A stretch of 64,000 nt of DNA from Paraburkholderia acidicola. Lineage in GTDB: Bacteria > Pseudomonadota > Gammaproteobacteria > Burkholderiales > Burkholderiaceae. The DNA lies in NCBI RefSeq assembly GCF_002362315.1, contig NZ_MTZV01000003.1:434001-498000 (forward strand). The letters run 5' to 3'. Below are positions 17,516 through 26,187 of the stretch, piece after piece; the stretch's first letter is position 1, and each line of letters opens with the position of its first letter. A program made the translations under genes and the position numbers. Under the pieces are notes generated by a model. That model was not told the DNA's origin. It saw only the letters and a program-made list of their open reading frames with translations, and searched no databases.

Positions 17516-18271
17516 ATGATGAAACATTTCCATTCCAGTAAGATCCTGTTCGCAGCACTGGCTTGTGCCGCGGGCACGACGGCTTCGGCGGCCAACCCTC
17601 CGGCTGCCGCGTCGGCTCCTACAGCGCTGAACGTCAAGGTAAGCGGCGTTATCAGTCCGGGCAGTTGCACCCCAACCTCCGGTGCGATCTCCTTCGACAT
17701 GAAGAAGGTCAGTCCGGCGTCGCTGAAAGACGACGCCGAGACCCCGCTCGCGCCCATCGTCCAGCCTTTATCCATCAAGTGCGATGGCGGGGATGCCGCC
17801 GTCGCCCTGTCTGTCGCCGGCACCGTCAAAGCGGCCATCATCTCGGAGGACGCACTCAATCACAAGGCCACCGGCATCTCGGCCGGAGCGAAAAAGGGCT
17901 ACATCTACGATCTGGTGGATGCGGCGACGTCGGCCACCCGCATTGGTCGCTATGTGTTCCAGTTTCGCAACTTCCGCTACACCGCCGCCGCCGCGAACGG
18001 TGTTGCGGCGGCGGCCCTGGTCGTGACCAGCCCCGACAGGGCTGCGTGGACCAGTGCGGCCAACACAGCGGCCAATGCCGCGCAGCTGAAATCGGACGGC
18101 TCCAGCTTTGTGAGTTTCGCCGACCCGGCCACGCCCGACGTGCCGGTTTCCGCGTCGCTGTTCAGCGGCGACATCGTGATTGGCGCTGTCATCCAGCCGA
18201 AATCGGCGCTGACGCTCAATAACGACCTGGCGTTCCGTGGTGAAACCACGATCACCCTCAGTTATCTCTGA
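17516..18271 (+). CDS. DUF1120 fimbrial subunit 2
   Basis: 251 residues, paralogous to the preceding gene: signal peptide, VKVSGVISPGSCTPTSGAISFDMKK, a second Cys in LSIKCDGGD, and the C-terminal strand TTITLSYL. It is alanine-rich. The gap to the upstream gene is 44 bp, consistent with co-transcription. Which paralogue polymerises and which caps or adapts the fibre cannot be told from sequence. Confidence 0.88.
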   Translation: MMKHFHSSKILFAALACAAGTTASAANPPAAASAPTALNVKVSGVISPGSCTPTSGAISFDMKKVSPASLKDDAETPLAPIVQPLSIKCDGGDAAVALSVAGTVKAAIISEDALNHKATGISAGAKKGYIYDLVDAATSATRIGRYVFQFRNFRYTAAAANGVAAAALVVTSPDRAAWTSAANTAANAAQLKSDGSSFVSFADPATPDVPVSASLFSGDIVIGAVIQPKSALTLNNDLAFRGETTITLSYL

Positions 18272-18325
18272 TCCGGAAGCCTGTCGGCGCGCACGCTGCG
18301 CCGATAGGCACATCGCCACAAGACA

Positions 18326-18997
18326 ATGAAACTCCGAACTCTGATTGCGTGGACCTGCGCCCTTGTCCCGATTGCAAGCCTCGCGCAAAACACGCCCTTG
18401 AAAGTCGTGGTCCAAGGTGAAATCAAGCCGGGGGCGTGCACGGTGCAGATTGCCAACCAGGCCGCTTTTAATTACGGCAAGGTGAAAGTGAAGGACCTGA
18501 AATGGGACACCTACACGCTGCTGCCGGTAATCGACCGTGAATTGCACATCTCCTGCGAGGCGAAAACCAAGGTAGCGCTGACGATCAGCGACACCAACGC
18601 CGGCTTGGTGCCGTTCACGGAAGACATCGTTTTCTTCGGCGGGCATGGCAAAAGCTGGTCGCCCGCCCGACAGTATGGATTGCGAAACGATGCAGGACGG
18701 GCAATCGGCTCCTGGGCGCTGCGGTTGGTCCCCGGTTTCACAGTAGACCAGGCGGCCACGGATTCGATCTTCAGCGGCGACAACGGCAAGACGTGGGAGC
18801 CTTCGGTCGGCAATTTTTTTCACGACGACGGCAGCCTGGAAACCTGGAGCGTGCCCGGCCAAAAGGAACCTGTGTTGGGTTACGAATTCGTTGGGACCAT
18901 GCGCACCCAGGTAGCGCTGGATCGAACCGGCCAGCTCGGCGTAGTCACTGAAGTTCCCTTCACCGGCGGAGCTGTCCTGACGCTCGTCTATCTCTAG
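18326..18997 (+). CDS. DUF1120 fimbrial subunit 3
   Basis: 223 residues with a signal peptide ending near IASLAQ. It retains the N-terminal VQGEIKPGACTVQ pattern and a second Cys (LHISCEAKT), and ends AVLTLVYL. It is more diverged than subunits 1 and 2, with a long central segment containing a FSGDNGKTWEPSVG turn, so it may be a minor or adaptor subunit. Confidence 0.85.
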   Translation: MKLRTLIAWTCALVPIASLAQNTPLKVVVQGEIKPGACTVQIANQAAFNYGKVKVKDLKWDTYTLLPVIDRELHISCEAKTKVALTISDTNAGLVPFTEDIVFFGGHGKSWSPARQYGLRNDAGRAIGSWALRLVPGFTVDQAATDSIFSGDNGKTWEPSVGNFFHDDGSLETWSVPGQKEPVLGYEFVGTMRTQVALDRTGQLGVVTEVPFTGGAVLTLVYL

Positions 18998-19035
18998 CGG
19001 CCAACGCCGCCTCGCGCCGGAAGCGCCGGCTGATC

Positions 19036-19671
19036 ATGAACCCTTACCTGAAACTTCTTCACGCCCTGCTGGGCATCACGCTCAGCACGGCGAGCCTTGC
19101 TGCGCCTTCCGTGCCGCAGCCGGCCAACTGCCGCATCCACCTGGGCGGCGCAGCCACGGTCGACTACGGCAGGATCAAGCGCAACCTGTTGCGTGCTGCT
19201 GAGGCCGCAGCGCTGCCGCCTCAGCAACGCAGTGTGACGGTTACGTGTGACCAACCGGCAGCGGTCGCACTGCAGCAGTCCAGCGGCGACGGTTCAGCCA
19301 GTCCGGCGGCAAGCATCAGGCTCGGTCTGGCGCCGGACACCAGCCACGGTATCGGCCTCGTGTCCGGCAAACCCCTGGGCGCATTCGCGCTGCGCTGGCG
19401 CCGGGACACCGCCACGCTCGACGGCGCACCGGCGCACCTGATCGTCTCGGCGGATGGCGGCACGACGTGGCGGCAGATGGATGTCGACACCGTGGTCGGC
19501 GCCACGGACCTGATCGCCTGGGAGCGTGGCGAGCAGCACCTCCCGGCCAGCGGCCACACGCTGACGGTGGGCGTGCTGATCGAAACGGCCATCGCGCCGA
19601 CCTCCACGCTGTACCTGGGCCGCGAGGCCCTGCTCGATGGCTCGATAAGCCTTTCAGCCATTTTCCAGTAG
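19036..19671 (+). CDS. DUF1120-like minor fimbrial subunit 4
   Basis: 211 residues, higher in GC than the first three. Signal peptide (LLGITLSTASLA), then NCRIHLGGAATVDYGRIKR, a Cys in VTVTCDQPA and the C-terminal strand SISLSAIFQ. The usual GSCTP motif is reduced to NCRIH. By position just before the chaperone and by divergence it could be an adaptor or tip subunit. Confidence 0.78.
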   Translation: MNPYLKLLHALLGITLSTASLAAPSVPQPANCRIHLGGAATVDYGRIKRNLLRAAEAAALPPQQRSVTVTCDQPAAVALQQSSGDGSASPAASIRLGLAPDTSHGIGLVSGKPLGAFALRWRRDTATLDGAPAHLIVSADGGTTWRQMDVDTVVGATDLIAWERGEQHLPASGHTLTVGVLIETAIAPTSTLYLGREALLDGSISLSAIFQ

Positions 19672-19741
19672 GCCGTCCTGCCGATAGCCATTTCCCGCGG
19701 GCCGACATCGGCCGGCTTGAACACGTCTTTTTCCTGTTGAT

Positions 19742-20452
19742 ATGAAACCCTTCCTCACTTGCATTTCCCTGGCCTGCGCACTGCTGGCCAACACGGCCAG
19801 CGCCGCTGGCGTCGTTCCCGCAAGCTCGGTGCTGATCGTGGATGAAGCGACCGGTGAAGGCACCATGAGCGTGGAGAACACCGACCCGACACCGGTATTG
19901 CTCTACACCAGCATCGAGAACATCGCCGAAGACCAGGAAGAGCTGGTCGTCGCCACGCCGCCCATGGCGCGGCTGGAGGCCGGCCAGTCGCAGCTGGTGC
20001 GCTTCATGCTGACCAAGAAGGGCCCGCTGACCACGCAACGCCTCAAGCGCGTGGCGTTCGAAGGCATTCCCTTTGCACGCGGTGCCGACAACCAGATCCA
20101 GACCACCTTCCGCCAGAACATCCCGATGATCATCCAGCCGCGCTCGCTGGAGAAGTTGAAGGATCCCTGGACGCGCCTGACTGCCACCCTCGATAACGGC
20201 AGGCTGCATCTATGCAATGACAGTGGCTACGTAGTGCGCCTCGCTCAGCAAGCCCGCCTCGACAGCCGCAACATCGCCCTACCGCTGCCCAAGACCTACC
20301 TGCTGCCTGGGGAACGCTTCGAATTGCCGGTCAACGACCAGCCCGCAAACGGCAGCACGGTCACGATCTGGCCGGCCACGGTCTACGGCTACGCCGCAGG
20401 CAGCTACGCCATCCCGTTGACGAATGGCTGCAAGCCGAACCCAGTGAAATGA
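19742..20452 (+). CDS. periplasmic fimbrial chaperone (PapD-like)
   Basis: 236 residues with a signal peptide (residues 1-21). It has the two-Ig-domain PapD layout: N-domain VVPASSVLIVDEATGEGTMSVENTD, the G1 strand region QTTFRQNIPMII, and a shorter C-domain with Cys in LHLCNDSGY and TNGCKP that probably pair. It stabilises subunits by donor-strand complementation. Its TGA overlaps the usher ATG (ATGA at 20449-20452), so the two are co-translated. Confidence 0.9.
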   Translation: MKPFLTCISLACALLANTASAAGVVPASSVLIVDEATGEGTMSVENTDPTPVLLYTSIENIAEDQEELVVATPPMARLEAGQSQLVRFMLTKKGPLTTQRLKRVAFEGIPFARGADNQIQTTFRQNIPMIIQPRSLEKLKDPWTRLTATLDNGRLHLCNDSGYVVRLAQQARLDSRNIALPLPKTYLLPGERFELPVNDQPANGSTVTIWPATVYGYAAGSYAIPLTNGCKPNPVK

Positions 20453-22878
20453 ACCCGCTCGCGTACACGGCTGCGGGCTTGGCCGCGCTTGTCTGCATGA
20501 CGGCCCCCGCTACCGCGTTCGCGCAGCAATTCGACACCCAAACTCTGAAACGGCTGGGTATTTCGGCCGAAGCCGCGGCGTATTTCAGCAAGACCGCGCG
20601 CTTTCTGCCTGGCACCAGCCCCGTGCGCCTGAACGTCAATGGCGCCGATCTGGGCACGATGGACGTGCGCTTCAACGAAGAAGGCACGCTGTGCTTCACG
20701 CCAGAGCTGCTGCAACGTGCCGGCCTGAAGGTCCCCGACCGCACCTCGAATGAGGCCTGCCTCGACTACCGCAAGGCCTATCCGGAAACCGACATCACGC
20801 AGTTGCCGAATCAGTCGGAGGTCCACATCGTCACGCCGTTGGCGGCGCGCGCGCCCGTCGAGCAGGCGATACAGAACCAGTACGCCTCGGGCGGCACGGC
20901 TACCGTGATCAACTACAACGTGAGTGGCGCACGTAGCGGCAGTGGCGACTCGGGCTACCAGTACCTGCGCGCGTACAGCGAGACAGGCCTGAACGTCGCT
21001 GACTGGATCGTCCGCAGCCGCCAGGACTATTACTCGCAGGGCGGACGTTCGACCTTCACGCAGGGCGACACGTATGCGCAGCACGCTGTGCCGAGCCTGC
21101 GCGCCACCTTCCAGGCGGGCCAGATCTCGCCCGCCGGCTCGCTGTTCGCAGTCGGCACGCTGCGTGGCGCGCAGCTTTTTCCCGAATACGCACTGCAGCA
21201 GACGCGGGCCTCCGGCGTCAGCTTCAGCGGTATCGCCAACGGCCAGAGCCGGATCGAAGTGCGGCAACTGGGTACGCTGATCCTGATGACGCAGGTGCCG
21301 GCCGGCGCGTACACCATCAACGACGTGCCCATCATCAGCGGCAATTCGGACCTGGAAGTGCAAGTGATTTCCACCAGCGGCGTACGGCAGCAGTTCATCG
21401 TGCCGGCAGCATCGTTCGGCGCAGTGCGCAACACCACGGCCCAGGGACTGTCCATCGCCGTAGGCCGGTACCAGGCGTATCGTGGCAGCGACAGCCAGAC
21501 CCCACTGGTGGCCACCGCCAGCAATGGCTGGAACGTGGGCAAACATGGCACGCTCAATGCCGGCGTATTGATTTCCGCGCCCTATCGCGCACTGGCGGGC
21601 ACGTTCTCTGCCTCTCCTACCGAAGAACTTAGCGGCTCCATAGGCGTGCGCGCCTCTAGCGCCGTGATGGCAGGCAACAGCCTCCAGGGCCAGCAGATCG
21701 CCGCGACCTTGTCTGTCTCGCCGCTGGAGCGGCTGTCCGCCAACTTCTCGGCGACCTGGGAGACGGATGGCTATCGTGACCTGGCACAAGTGCTGCAACG
21801 GCCGGACAATCCCCATACCGCGCCCAGCGCGAGCCAGAGCTACACCGCCGGGGTGTCCTGGTTCCACTCGACCCTGGGCGCCATTTCTGCAAGCTTTGCC
21901 GCCAGTCGGCTGAGTGGCCCGGATGCGACGCGCGAACGTGCAACACTCTCATGGAGCAAGAGCTTCAGGCGTACCTCCGTGACCCTGTCAGCGGCGAAAG
22001 ACCTCAGCGCGGATAAGCGCGTGCGTTCGGACAACCAGTATTTCCTGACGCTTAGTTTTCCCCTCGACAGCGCCAGCGTCGGGATATACGCCAGCAAGGC
22101 GGGCAACAGCAGCGCCATTGGCACAAGCTATTCCGACACAGTCAGTCCGCAGTTCAGTTACAACCTGAGTTCCAGCCTCGCCAATCCAGGCAATGCCGTC
22201 AATTCGTCGGTGTCGATTGACGCGCTGCCGCGCTACACCCACGTCAACCTGTCGGCCAACCGCGATGCCCAAGGCAACCTGTCGACGGACTGGGGATTGC
22301 AAGGCGCGGTAGTGGCAGCCGGCGGTACCGTGGCATTTTCTCCATATAACGCGGGCGACACGTTCGGTATCGCCAAGGTCGGCGACCTGGGCGGGGTGGA
22401 AATCCAGACGCCGGCGGGCCCAGCATGGACCGACCATTGGGGTCACGCCGTGATCCCAGGCCTGCCCGCTTATAGCGAAAGCTCGGTGGAGATCAACACC
22501 ACCAGCCTGCCGCGCAACGCGAACCTGCCCAATGGCATCCAGTCGGTGAAGCCAGCGCGCGGCTCGGTGCAGGTGGTGGACTTCAACCTGCGCCAAGTGC
22601 AGCGCTACCTGTTGTCGGCGGTCTCTGAGGCCGATCAACGGCCGCTTGACGAACGCCTGGCTGTGATGGATGGGCACGGCAACCTGGTCACCCTGGTCGG
22701 CAAGCACGGTCAGATCTTCCTGGACAACACCTATGCGGCGCCGTTGCAGGTCGCATTAAAGGACGGCAACACATGCTTCCTGACGTTCCAGCCCACAGGT
22801 CAGCCTGACCCGGATCTGCCCTACCAGGATGCGCAGGCGGTATGCCGGGCACATCCGCCTGCAGCGCCTCCATCTTGA
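20449..22878 (+). CDS. outer-membrane fimbrial usher (FimD/PapC family)
   Basis: 809 residues. After the signal peptide the N-domain (FDTQTLKRLGISAEAAAYFS) binds chaperone-subunit complexes. The central 24-strand barrel contains the usher signature region with RASGVSFSGIANGQSRIEV, LGTLILMTQVPAGAYTINDVPI and the plug. The C-terminal domains end with TCFLTFQP. Length is typical of beta-clade ushers. It forms the secretion pore for the four DUF1120 subunits encoded upstream and is the last gene of the operon. Confidence 0.92.
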   Translation: MNPLAYTAAGLAALVCMTAPATAFAQQFDTQTLKRLGISAEAAAYFSKTARFLPGTSPVRLNVNGADLGTMDVRFNEEGTLCFTPELLQRAGLKVPDRTSNEACLDYRKAYPETDITQLPNQSEVHIVTPLAARAPVEQAIQNQYASGGTATVINYNVSGARSGSGDSGYQYLRAYSETGLNVADWIVRSRQDYYSQGGRSTFTQGDTYAQHAVPSLRATFQAGQISPAGSLFAVGTLRGAQLFPEYALQQTRASGVSFSGIANGQSRIEVRQLGTLILMTQVPAGAYTINDVPIISGNSDLEVQVISTSGVRQQFIVPAASFGAVRNTTAQGLSIAVGRYQAYRGSDSQTPLVATASNGWNVGKHGTLNAGVLISAPYRALAGTFSASPTEELSGSIGVRASSAVMAGNSLQGQQIAATLSVSPLERLSANFSATWETDGYRDLAQVLQRPDNPHTAPSASQSYTAGVSWFHSTLGAISASFAASRLSGPDATRERATLSWSKSFRRTSVTLSAAKDLSADKRVRSDNQYFLTLSFPLDSASVGIYASKAGNSSAIGTSYSDTVSPQFSYNLSSSLANPGNAVNSSVSIDALPRYTHVNLSANRDAQGNLSTDWGLQGAVVAAGGTVAFSPYNAGDTFGIAKVGDLGGVEIQTPAGPAWTDHWGHAVIPGLPAYSESSVEINTTSLPRNANLPNGIQSVKPARGSVQVVDFNLRQVQRYLLSAVSEADQRPLDERLAVMDGHGNLVTLVGKHGQIFLDNTYAAPLQVALKDGNTCFLTFQPTGQPDPDLPYQDAQAVCRAHPPAAPPS

Positions 22879-23247
22879 CGGATCAACGTGTGCGGTGAAC
22901 AGATGACGCCGTTCTCGTGAGAGTCTGGAGGTCAGAAGCCAGGTGTCCGTGCCGGGTGTCATCGTTAATGAAAAATACGTCGTTGAATTCGAGGAGATTT
23001 TTCAGGAAGAGCGACGCTGAGCGACCAGCACGTGACGGAGATAGTGAAATATCCGTCGCGAACTATTGCAGTATGTGAAAAAAGCTGTGTTCTCATCGGT
23101 GCGCTTGCTGTCGATAGCCGGTCGCAAGCCAGTGCCCTGCTTGTCGCCGGTCAGCGGCGGGCAAGGATCGGCCAGGAAAAGACATTCGACACACGCTCCG
23201 GTTTTGTCGACAATCAAGAACTGCAAACAGATTGCGGAGAAAGTAGA

Positions 23248-23724
23248 TTGCATGTGCGTAAGTTTCGAGTCGGCGACGAAGCGGCTCTTTTCAGCGTTTA
23301 TTACTCTGCCATCCATCAGATCGCGAGTAGAGACTATTCCACGATGCAGATCGAGGCGTGGGCACCTGCCGATCTGGACAGCTGCGTTTGGGAGACGCGG
23401 ATCAGGGGAATCAATCCGTTTGTTATAGAGGCAGACGGACTGCTTATCGCTTATGCGGACCTGCAGGAGAGCGGTTACATCGATCATTTCTTTGTCTCGG
23501 GCGATCATTCCAGGCAGGGCGCGGGGCGTCTCCTCATGGAGACGATTCACGAAAATGCCAAACGTCAAAGACTGGAAATGCTCACCTCAGATGTGAGTCG
23601 TACCGCGCAGCCGTTTTTTGAACACTTTGGGTTTGAAGTGCTGGAGCAGCGATCGCCGATGATCCGCGGTGTCGTCGTGCCGAATGCGTTGATGCGAAAA
23701 ACCCTGGCAGACCACGAAGCGTAA
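23248..23724 (+). CDS. GNAT-family N-acetyltransferase
   Basis: About 158 residues. The acyl-CoA-binding loop appears in FVSGDHSRQGAGRLLMETI (the R/Q-x-x-G-x-G/A motif), preceded by a beta-strand with GYIDHFFV and followed by AQPFFEHFGFEVLEQR, the family's C-terminal strand. A TTG at 23248 with GGAGAAAG upstream gives the normal GNAT length; the frame stays open to 23032, but the added residues do not look like this family. Substrate unknown. It stands alone between the fimbrial operon and an IS66 scar. Confidence 0.75.
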   Translation: MHVRKFRVGDEAALFSVYYSAIHQIASRDYSTMQIEAWAPADLDSCVWETRIRGINPFVIEADGLLIAYADLQESGYIDHFFVSGDHSRQGAGRLLMETIHENAKRQRLEMLTSDVSRTAQPFFEHFGFEVLEQRSPMIRGVVVPNALMRKTLADHEA

Positions 23725-23986
23725 CGGGCAGAAGTGCGAGCGTCAGTTACTGAGCGACCGTTGCGCGGAATTGCTGGCCGGATGATCGTGATCCGGCTTT
23801 GCTGAACGGCTGCTATCGGGAATCGCAACTGGCCGCTCTGGATCGATCCGCGACAGTGGTGGACGACCGAGTCCTCGGAGAAAAGCGCTAGCCGTCCGGA
23901 TTATTTCACTGACTGTTGCAGCAGTTTTTCACTTTCTGTGTCACCCGACAAACGACAACGGGTCCGTCAGCAAAAGCCGCTGCAAA

Positions 23987-24225
23987 AATTCAATTCGCCC
24001 GTTTATCATCGGTCGCCGCTGGTTGCTCTCAGACACCATCGACGGCCTGAATGCGAGTGCCAGTCGCCACTCACTGGTAGTGTCATTCCGTATTGCTACC
24101 TCACCTGGCTGTTTGAGCGTCCCCCACTGGCGAAACCGTCCGATTACGACGCGCTGCAGTCGTGGGAAATGTCCACCAATTGCCCCTGACTGTCCCCACA
24201 CCACACTCATGAGGATCGCGTTTAC
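23987..24225 (+). mobile_element. IS66 remnant (tnpC 3' end plus terminal repeat)
   Basis: Translation starting at 23987 reads NSIRPFIIGRRWLLSDTIDG then LNASASRHSL, the C-terminal TnpC signature. After an internal deletion or frameshift it continues PYCYLTWLFERPPLAKPSDY to a stop at 24189. A terminal repeat GTAAACGCGATCC (minus strand) ends at 24225. It is similar to, but not a copy of, the IS66 at 11.7-14.2 kb. Only the last part of the element remains. Confidence 0.8.
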
Positions 24226-24419
24226 CTCCTGAGGGGCGTCGTCAATGGACTGCATAGGCTCAATGCACTGCCGGGCGGGAGAACCCGCATCAGATCGGCA
24301 ATCATGTCGATGCGAACACCACCAGTTGCGTCACCACGATGAGCGCAGCCGCCAGTAATAATTCTCCTCTCCATGTTCATGCCGTTCATCACAATTCTGA
24401 CCGTTGTACCATCAGACAT
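24222..24419 (-). pseudogene. small gene truncated by IS66 insertion
   Basis: Starts at ATG 24419 with a strong GGAGG site, overlapping the end of the upstream SDR gene by eight bases (ATGTCTGA), so it was the second gene of that operon. The product begins MSDGTTVRIVMNGMNMERRI and is not recognised. After about 64 codons it runs into the IS66 terminal repeat, whose first bases supply the TAA stop. The original C-terminus is therefore lost. Confidence 0.6.
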
Positions 24420-25152
24420 GTTGCCCTCCGTTGATGTGAATCTCGGCTCCGTTTATGTAAGACGACGCGGGACCGGACAAGAAATAGATCGTCTCGGCTA
24501 CTTCACGTGGATCACCAAGGCGATGAAGCGGAATAGTCTTTTCGACAATCTCTTTGGTACCAGGCGACAGAATCGAAGTATCGATTTCCCCTGGCGCAAT
24601 CGCATTAACCCGTACGCCATGCAGTCCAAACTCATGCGCCATCTCTCGCGTCAGCGCTGCAAGTCCCGCCTTTGAAGCGGCGTAGGCGGTTCCCGCGAAC
24701 GGATGCACCTTCACTCCAGCAATCGAGGTGACATTGACGATGACCCCATGCGCACTAACAAGCTCCGGAAACAGCGCACGCGCGAGCAGAGCATTCGATA
24801 CAAGATTAACGTTGAGGACCGTCGTCCACGTGTGGATGTCGCTCTCGAGTACCCCCAGTCGCGAACGGTTCCCCCCCTTCGGCGAGATACCGGCATTGTT
24901 GACGAGCGCATGCAGTTTCCCGTCGGGCAACCGGCGCCTCATCTCGGCAGCGACCTGCTCGATGGAGTCGAGGTCTGCCAGATCGGCCTGAATATGCGAC
25001 TCCCTCGCATCGGGCCATTTGCATTCTTCCGAAAAGGGCTGGCGAGAAACCGTCAATACTTTCCAGTTCCGTTCCTGAAACAGTTTCACCGTCGCATGTC
25101 CGATGCCGCGACTGGCGCCGGTGAGCAGCATGTATTGAGTCGAATGGCTCAT
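24412..25152 (-). CDS. short-chain dehydrogenase/reductase (FabG-like)
   Basis: 246 residues of the classical SDR family. The nucleotide-binding motif is TGASRGIG, the structural motif NNAG, the catalytic Ser lies in VNVTSIAG and the catalytic pair is Y-x-x-x-K in TAYAASKAG. The C-terminus HINGGQHV is typical. It catalyses NAD(P)H-dependent oxidation or reduction of a hydroxy/keto substrate that cannot be named. ATG 25152 places the glycine motif at the usual distance from the N-terminus; a longer upstream frame has no homology. It is followed by the truncated gene at 24222-24419 with overlapping codons. Confidence 0.88.
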   Translation of the reverse strand: MSHSTQYMLLTGASRGIGHATVKLFQERNWKVLTVSRQPFSEECKWPDARESHIQADLADLDSIEQVAAEMRRRLPDGKLHALVNNAGISPKGGNRSRLGVLESDIHTWTTVLNVNLVSNALLARALFPELVSAHGVIVNVTSIAGVKVHPFAGTAYAASKAGLAALTREMAHEFGLHGVRVNAIAPGEIDTSILSPGTKEIVEKTIPLHRLGDPREVAETIYFLSGPASSYINGAEIHINGGQHV

Positions 25153-25335
25153 GGTGTATATCAAGTGTCGCCATCGCAGAATTCGCTCTCGAATCGATCC
25201 AGGATTCGTCAAGCGGATCCGTTGTGTAATTTGCTGACCCGTTGTGTTGCAGGTCTCGGGTCGCATCGATCGTTGCGCCCAACGTCAATGGCAACGGCGT
25301 CCACCTTCGCCAAACCTACGCGTGATAGACGCGAC

Positions 25336-26169
25336 TCAGAACTTGTACGACACCGCCACGTAGCTGATGATCGGGTTCGCCTTCAGCCGGCTCTTCGATT
25401 CCGCCAGCGTCGAGCCGTCGGCCGCCTTGATGGTCACGGTCGAGGTGGTACGCAGCGGAATATAGGTAACCGAAGCGATCAGCCCCCAGTGGTCGGTCAG
25501 CGCGTAAGTCAGGCCAGCGTTGAACACCGGCTGCCACGATGAGGAAGCCCTGGCCGAGACCGAGGTGGTGCCGGGTTTGCCAGCGCCGGCCGCGAGGATC
25601 GAGCCGAGGTTGTCCTGGGTCTGCTTGATGAAGTTGTTGCTCAGTTGCAGATCGCTGAACCAGTTGTACGACACGCCGATGCCGAGGAAGGGGCGCAGCT
25701 TCGAGTCGGCATTCGCGAAGTAGTACTGCAGGATCACCGCCGGACTCCATTGCCGCACACTCTTGACGATCGGGTTCACCGCGCCGAGTCCAATGTCCTG
25801 CGTGCCGAGCGCGCCGGCCGGCCCCGGCGGCACGATGCTGCCCTGCCCCGACACCTTGAACACCGGTGGCACGCCCGCCACCGAAGTCACCGCGATATGG
25901 TCGGTGAAGAAGTGGCTGAACGTCAGGCCGACCGTGTCGGCCGTACTGGCGCGCAGGCCAGTGCCCGGTGAATCGAAGCTGGGCGGCAGGTGCAGCGGCG
26001 TGTTGATCGGCGTAGGCGCCACATTGGTGGTCAGCGACGTGCTGCTCTGGACCGGCTGTACGTGGAGCCAGCCGAAGCCGATCACGTTGCTGCCGGCGCT
26101 TTGAGCGCCGGCAGCGCCCGATCCGAGCGCGGCGACCAGCGCGGCCGCGCAGAGAATAGTTTTGCTCAT
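25336..26169 (-). CDS. OmpW-family outer-membrane porin
   Basis: 277 residues with a signal peptide (cleavage near GAAGAQ). OmpW signatures are visible: TADTVGLTFSHFFTDHIAVTSVAGVPP in the middle, RPFLGIGVSYNWFSD, and a C-terminal strand ending in aromatic Phe (YVAVSYKF), as expected for beta-barrel insertion. OmpW proteins are eight-stranded barrels that pass small hydrophobic molecules. The ribosome site AGAGGGG is well placed. It lies 18 bp downstream of a DUF2957 lipoprotein gene and probably shares its transcript. Confidence 0.9.
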   Translation of the reverse strand: MSKTILCAAALVAALGSGAAGAQSAGSNVIGFGWLHVQPVQSSTSLTTNVAPTPINTPLHLPPSFDSPGTGLRASTADTVGLTFSHFFTDHIAVTSVAGVPPVFKVSGQGSIVPPGPAGALGTQDIGLGAVNPIVKSVRQWSPAVILQYYFANADSKLRPFLGIGVSYNWFSDLQLSNNFIKQTQDNLGSILAAGAGKPGTTSVSARASSSWQPVFNAGLTYALTDHWGLIASVTYIPLRTTSTVTIKAADGSTLAESKSRLKANPIISYVAVSYKF

Positions 26170-26187
26170 GGGATGTCCCCTCTATTG

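Noticed and set aside
17768..18862. 364-residue minus-strand frame across the DUF1120 genes
   Set aside because: Shadow frame opposite genuine fimbrial subunits; no ribosome site or domain.
20404..21867. 487-residue frame on the minus strand opposite the fimbrial usher
   Set aside because: Antisense shadow of a well-supported usher gene; His/Arg/Ala-rich composition and no motif.
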